Origin: an uncultured Bacteroidales bacterium
Lineage (GTDB): Bacteria; Bacteroidota; Bacteroidia; Bacteroidales; UBA3824
Assembly (NCBI GenBank): GCA_937877455.1
Contig: CALFIU010000053.1
Coordinates: forward strand, 17,383-81,382
DNA: 64,000 nucleotides
Direction: 5' to 3'
Below are positions 61,277 to 64,000 of this stretch, in pieces. The notes below the pieces were generated by a model. It was not told the origin of the DNA and did not search any database. It saw only the letters and a list, made by a program, of their open reading frames with translations. The translations under genes and the position numbers were made by a program. Positions within the stretch are counted from its first letter, which is position 1; each line of letters starts with the position of its first letter.

Positions 61277-61308
61277 TTTGCTTTTTCATTTCTGTTGCAT
61301 TATCTTTG
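61277..61308 (+). promoter_or_regulatory. Consensus promoter of the small transcription unit
   Basis: TTTG (61277-61280), 20 bases, TATCTTTG (61301-61308), an exact match in both boxes, 41 bases upstream of the 40-codon ORF at 61350. Confidence 0.78.
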
Positions 61309-61349
61309 CGGTGTAAAGCCAAATTTTAAACGTCGATTATTGTGGAAGA

Positions 61350-61472
61350 ATGACAGAAACGAAACCGAAAGGAGGCAGATTTGCGTGGGCTATTGCGCAC
61401 GCGGGCATAATTGAGGTTCTCGACCCTGAATTGAGGTCGCAGATGGTTAGTTTTAGGGATGAATACAAGTGA
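61350..61472 (+). CDS. 40-residue small protein, unrecognised
   Basis: ATG 61350 to TGA 61472. The product starts MTETKPKGGRFAWAIAHAG and ends VSFRDEYK; it is soluble-looking, of mixed charge, with one amphipathic helix-like stretch (WAIAHAGIIEVLDPELRSQM). A GGAAG stretch lies six bases upstream of the ATG, unusual in this genome where Shine-Dalgarno sequences are rare. A consensus promoter sits 41 bases upstream and a perfect terminator 104 bases downstream, so the unit is complete. I do not recognise the protein. After it, a GAGGAGG sequence precedes tiny ORFs of 8 and 11 codons, and the transcript could alternatively act as a small RNA. Confidence 0.55.
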   Translation: MTETKPKGGRFAWAIAHAGIIEVLDPELRSQMVSFRDEYK

Positions 61473-61576
61473 GGAGGATGCTAAATGAGATGTCTGATGC
61501 TTGATACTTGTATCGTTTAAAATTTCCGTTTTATAGGGAGCAAGGATTGGAGTTGATAGAATGTTAGAACAAAATA

Positions 61577-61620
61577 AAAAGTAGCCTTTCGACCAATGGC
61601 GGAAGGCTACTTTTATAGTT
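61577..61620 (+). terminator. Terminator of the small transcription unit
   Basis: A perfect 12-bp stem (61577-61588 with 61603-61614), AAAAGTAGCCTT and its complement, followed by ATAGTTTTTG. The sequence from 61621 to 61774 shows no further feature. Confidence 0.88.
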
Positions 61621-61774
61621 TTTGAGGGGGGTGATGGTATTAAGTCCATCATTCAGGATAACACCTGTAAACAAGTTTATCGTAAATGAGATTGAGCCAA
61701 TTCACTGCAAATATGTTTGTCTAAATGTGTTTCCAATCTTGGTTGTAAGTACGAGTTGTATTTTGAGATTGACA

Positions 61775-63388
61775 TTAATCAAAACTCCTGTTATTTTCTT
61801 TTTCTTGTGGTGTCATAACAAGTTTCTTGTCATTGCTGTCATTTTTTTGCAGATTCTCTTCGTTCTTCTCACCAGCAAATTTTGCACGGGAATTTGCCCA
61901 TTGTCTCAAACTTTCTATTTTCTTATCCATAGTTTTCGATAGAGGAACAATTCCATTAATTGCATCCAAGAGATGTTTCATCATCAATTTGGGCTCGTTG
62001 GGATTTTCAGTATAGGCTGCGAACATTGCTTCGTTGATACACTCCTCTATTTCTGCACCGTTGAAACCAAATGTTTCTGATGCCAATTTGTCGAGAGAAT
62101 AATTATCGGGATTGTGTCCTTTTCTTTTTAGATGAATGTAAAAGATACTTTTGCGTTCGTTTTTTGTTGGCAAATCTACAAAAAATATTTCGTCGAAACG
62201 TCCTTTGCGCAATAGTTCAGGGGGCAATAGGGCAATGTCGTTTGCGGTGGCGACAACAAAAACGGGTTTTGTCTTTTCTTGCATCCAAGTAAGAATGGTG
62301 GAGAAAATTCTTGCCGAAGTACCTCCGTCTGTGGCTCCGCTACTTTGGATACCTGACAATCCTTTTTCTATTTCGTCAATCCACAATACGCACGGAGCAA
62401 CGGCTTCAGCCGTCATAATTGCCCGCCTTATGTTGTCCTCGCTACTGCCAACTGTGCCTTCAAAAACTTTTCCGATGTCGAAACGAAGCAATGGCATGTT
62501 CCACAATGAGGAAATACACTTTGCTGTAAGGCTTTTGCCACAGCCTGGAATGCCGGTCAACAATACGCCTTTGGGTTCAGGTAGGTTCCAAAGTTGAGCC
62601 TTGAAATCGTAGGCAAGTCGTCTTTGTTCAAGCCATAGTTTCAAGTGCTCCATACCGCCAACACTCTGCAAATTTTCATTGACTTGAAAATAGTCGAGCA
62701 ATCCGCTCTTTTTGATTATCTGCTCTTTTTCTCGGGAAACAATATTGGGCGAGTCATTGTTCAATTTGTTTTTGGCAGCGGCAAGGCAATATGCCAAATC
62801 CGCTTCCATAACGGTCATTCCCAATGCAGAATCAATCAATTTTTTTTTCAGTTCGTCGGACAATTCTGTTTTTGCGTCTTTGGCTACACGCAACAAAACT
62901 TTTTCTAAATCGTCGCGATTAGGCAAAGGCATTTCTACTACAGTTATGTATTTTTCCAGTTCGATTGGAAGTTTCATAACCGACGACACAATCACTATGT
63001 GTTTTCTGAAAAAACGGAGTTTTTCTGCCAACTGTCGCAGCAAAATCTTTATAGGTCGTTCTTCTATGTATTCATGGAAATCTTCTATAACAAAAACTTC
63101 TGCTTTATCTTCGTTCTTGATGCTGTTGCCAATGAATTTTAGTAATTCTTCAGGTTCTTCTTGATTATCAATGGTTTGAAAAGAGCCTTTTTCGGATTCT
63201 TTCTTTCTCAAACCATCAACGCAATTCCATTCGTAATACGAATAGTCTTTCCCTATAGATTTTACTATACTCTGTATCTTTTGCTTTGTTCTATCGTATT
63301 CAAAAGTTGTCAAATATAGCACGGGGTAATATGCTTTTAGCATATTTTGGATTTGTTCATATACGTTTGTTTCTTTCTGTACTAACAT
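61775..63388 (-). CDS. Ycf46-type AAA+ ATPase
   Basis: A 537-residue protein. The N-terminal half (~1-230) is a degenerate ATPase-like domain (YYPVLYLTTFEYDRTKQKIQSIV, EVFVIEDFHEYIEE, KHIVIVSSVMKLPIELEKYITVVEMPLPNRDDLEKVL). The C-terminal half is a classical AAA domain with Walker A GIPGCGKS (279-286), Walker B LWIDEIEK (335-342), sensor-1 VVATAND and the arginine-finger region LLPPELLRKGRFDEIFFVDLP. This pairing is that of Ycf46, found in cyanobacteria, plastids and scattered bacteria and linked to carbon or stress regulation, with no settled biochemical role. A Lys/Asn-rich tail ends the protein. It starts 4 bases after the stop of its neighbour. Confidence 0.9.
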   Translation of the reverse strand: MLVQKETNVYEQIQNMLKAYYPVLYLTTFEYDRTKQKIQSIVKSIGKDYSYYEWNCVDGLRKKESEKGSFQTIDNQEEPEELLKFIGNSIKNEDKAEVFVIEDFHEYIEERPIKILLRQLAEKLRFFRKHIVIVSSVMKLPIELEKYITVVEMPLPNRDDLEKVLLRVAKDAKTELSDELKKKLIDSALGMTVMEADLAYCLAAAKNKLNNDSPNIVSREKEQIIKKSGLLDYFQVNENLQSVGGMEHLKLWLEQRRLAYDFKAQLWNLPEPKGVLLTGIPGCGKSLTAKCISSLWNMPLLRFDIGKVFEGTVGSSEDNIRRAIMTAEAVAPCVLWIDEIEKGLSGIQSSGATDGGTSARIFSTILTWMQEKTKPVFVVATANDIALLPPELLRKGRFDEIFFVDLPTKNERKSIFYIHLKRKGHNPDNYSLDKLASETFGFNGAEIEECINEAMFAAYTENPNEPKLMMKHLLDAINGIVPLSKTMDKKIESLRQWANSRAKFAGEKNEENLQKNDSNDKKLVMTPQEKENNRSFD

Positions 63389-63392
63389 GGCG

Positions 63393-63983
63393 TTAACTGT
63401 TTTTTTGAGTTATCGTTTGGATTTGTTTTGATTTGTTAAGTTTATCTCGATATTTTAGCGGAATTTCCTTTTTGGTCATCACTCGTTTTGAACTGAAATG
63501 CAAGTCCACTTCGTCCATTGCTGCATGAGCGCGTTTGTTTACGTCGTCAGGTAGATAGTTGGAATCGCTTATTACTGTACCGTCGTCAAGTATTGTGAAT
63601 TTTATTTGTCCGACAGGTTCTGTTTCAGTCTTGTCGTTGCTGCGCCCCACCATGTAGAACGATACTTTTTCTGCGGCTGTTTCAACGAATTTGTCGTTGC
63701 TTTTGTAGGTGAATCCTTTCGCTTTGAACTGATTTATGATCATATTTTTGGAATACTCTACATCGAGTTTGTTGTAAACGCTTTGTAGTTGTTCTACAAA
63801 TTCACGAGCGTTTCCCAAGTAATATGTGTTGTATGTAACGTCAGAGCCTTTTACACGTAAGGCATACTCGCCGTAGAACTGTTGGTTGACACCAATTCCA
63901 GTGACCAACAGTTCGTCTGTGCCGTGTGTTACATATTTCCAACCAAGTTGTTCGCAGGCTTGAATCAGACATTCGCGATTCAT
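63393..63983 (-). CDS. Ycf35/DUF1257-like protein
   Basis: A 196-residue soluble protein starting MNRECLIQACEQLGWKYVTHG. Its order of motifs (CLIQACEQLGW, YGEYALRVKGSDVTYNTYYL, VEYSKNMIINQFKAKGFTYKS, VGQIKFTILDDGTVISDSN) fits my recollection of the DUF1257/Ycf35 family, which occurs beside Ycf46-type ATPases and DUF2997 proteins. No enzymatic motif is visible. Its ATG shares one base with the TAA of a frame entering from the right edge (TAATG), and the AAA+ gene follows after 4 bases, so the three would be translationally coupled. Confidence 0.7.
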   Translation of the reverse strand: MNRECLIQACEQLGWKYVTHGTDELLVTGIGVNQQFYGEYALRVKGSDVTYNTYYLGNAREFVEQLQSVYNKLDVEYSKNMIINQFKAKGFTYKSNDKFVETAAEKVSFYMVGRSNDKTETEPVGQIKFTILDDGTVISDSNYLPDDVNKRAHAAMDEVDLHFSSKRVMTKKEIPLKYRDKLNKSKQIQTITQKNS

Positions 63984-64000
63984 TACAGCATTGTTGCGAA
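63983..64000 (-). CDS. Last codons of an upstream gene entering from the right edge
   Basis: Only five codons and TAA are visible (FATML), overlapping the next ATG by one base as TAATG. In related operons a small DUF2997 protein lies here; nothing in these bases proves it. Confidence 0.3.
   Translation of the reverse strand, partial: FATML

Overview
The window looks like chromosomal DNA from an AT-rich member of the Bacteroidales (Bacteroidota), probably gut, rumen or sediment associated; I cannot name a genus. The evidence is: many start sites lie behind the Bacteroidota sigma-ABfr type -7 element TAnnTTTG, in several cases with a TTTG-like -33 box 19-22 bases upstream; Shine-Dalgarno sequences are mostly absent; there are many secreted lipoproteins; and several families are typical of the phylum (DUF3127, DUF4332, a short Hc1-like histone H1 protein, SpoIIE phosphatases with PAS or TPR sensors, a TolB-like propeller plus barrel outer-membrane protein). 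No tRNA, rRNA, CRISPR array, intact insertion sequence or phage gene was seen.

Layout. 1-1.8 kb: two FKBP-type prolyl isomerases and a DUF3127 protein with an SSB-like acidic tip. 1.8-7 kb, minus strand: ilvN, ilvB and alaS. 7-10.5 kb: a 236-bp imperfect palindrome, then a five-PAS SpoIIE phosphatase. 10.6-15.5 kb: a 42-bp tandem repeat with palindromic junctions abutting the decayed 3' end of a very large secreted surface-protein gene. 15.8-20.9 kb, minus strand: an S66 LD-carboxypeptidase lipoprotein, rpe, a GH3 glycosidase lipoprotein and a deoxynucleoside kinase. 21.1-24.3 kb: a MATE transporter, an outer-membrane barrel protein and an RsmI-like methylase. 24.5-29.3 kb: a small mannan-type carbohydrate locus (SGNH acetylesterase, GH26 mannanase lipoprotein, AGE-family epimerase). 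29.5-34.5 kb: truA, DUF4332, an H1-like protein too short for most ORF callers, a TetR regulator and a TPR-SpoIIE phosphatase. 34.5-36.9 kb: copper chaperone and P-type ATPase. 37-42.5 kb: valS, an RsiV-like lipoprotein and a POT peptide transporter. 42.6-42.8 kb: a MITE-like element. 43-50.6 kb, minus strand: birA, a large outer-membrane protein, hisS and a long PurF-like amidotransferase in one run from a clear promoter. 51-54.1 kb: yaaA, a free-standing CBM48 protein, lptB and a DnaQ-like exonuclease. 54.3-59.9 kb: a frameshifted small secreted protein gene, then a TetR / RND / LolA-like / outer-membrane protein operon. 60-64 kb: a secreted esterase, a promoter-ORF-terminator unit for a 40-residue protein, and a Ycf46-type AAA+ ATPase with its Ycf35-like partner.

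Most of the window is housekeeping or ordinary Bacteroidota accessory DNA. The most unusual parts are the self-contained small transcription unit at 61.3-61.6 kb, the 42-bp array beside a gene whose lesions are confined to its last 660 bp, a set of palindromic elements that share a 16-bp terminus (7.0, 42.6-42.8 and 50.97 kb), the four-gene envelope operon that looks like a lipid shuttle, and the Ycf46/Ycf35 pair at the right edge. All functions are inferred from reading translated sequence; no database search was run.
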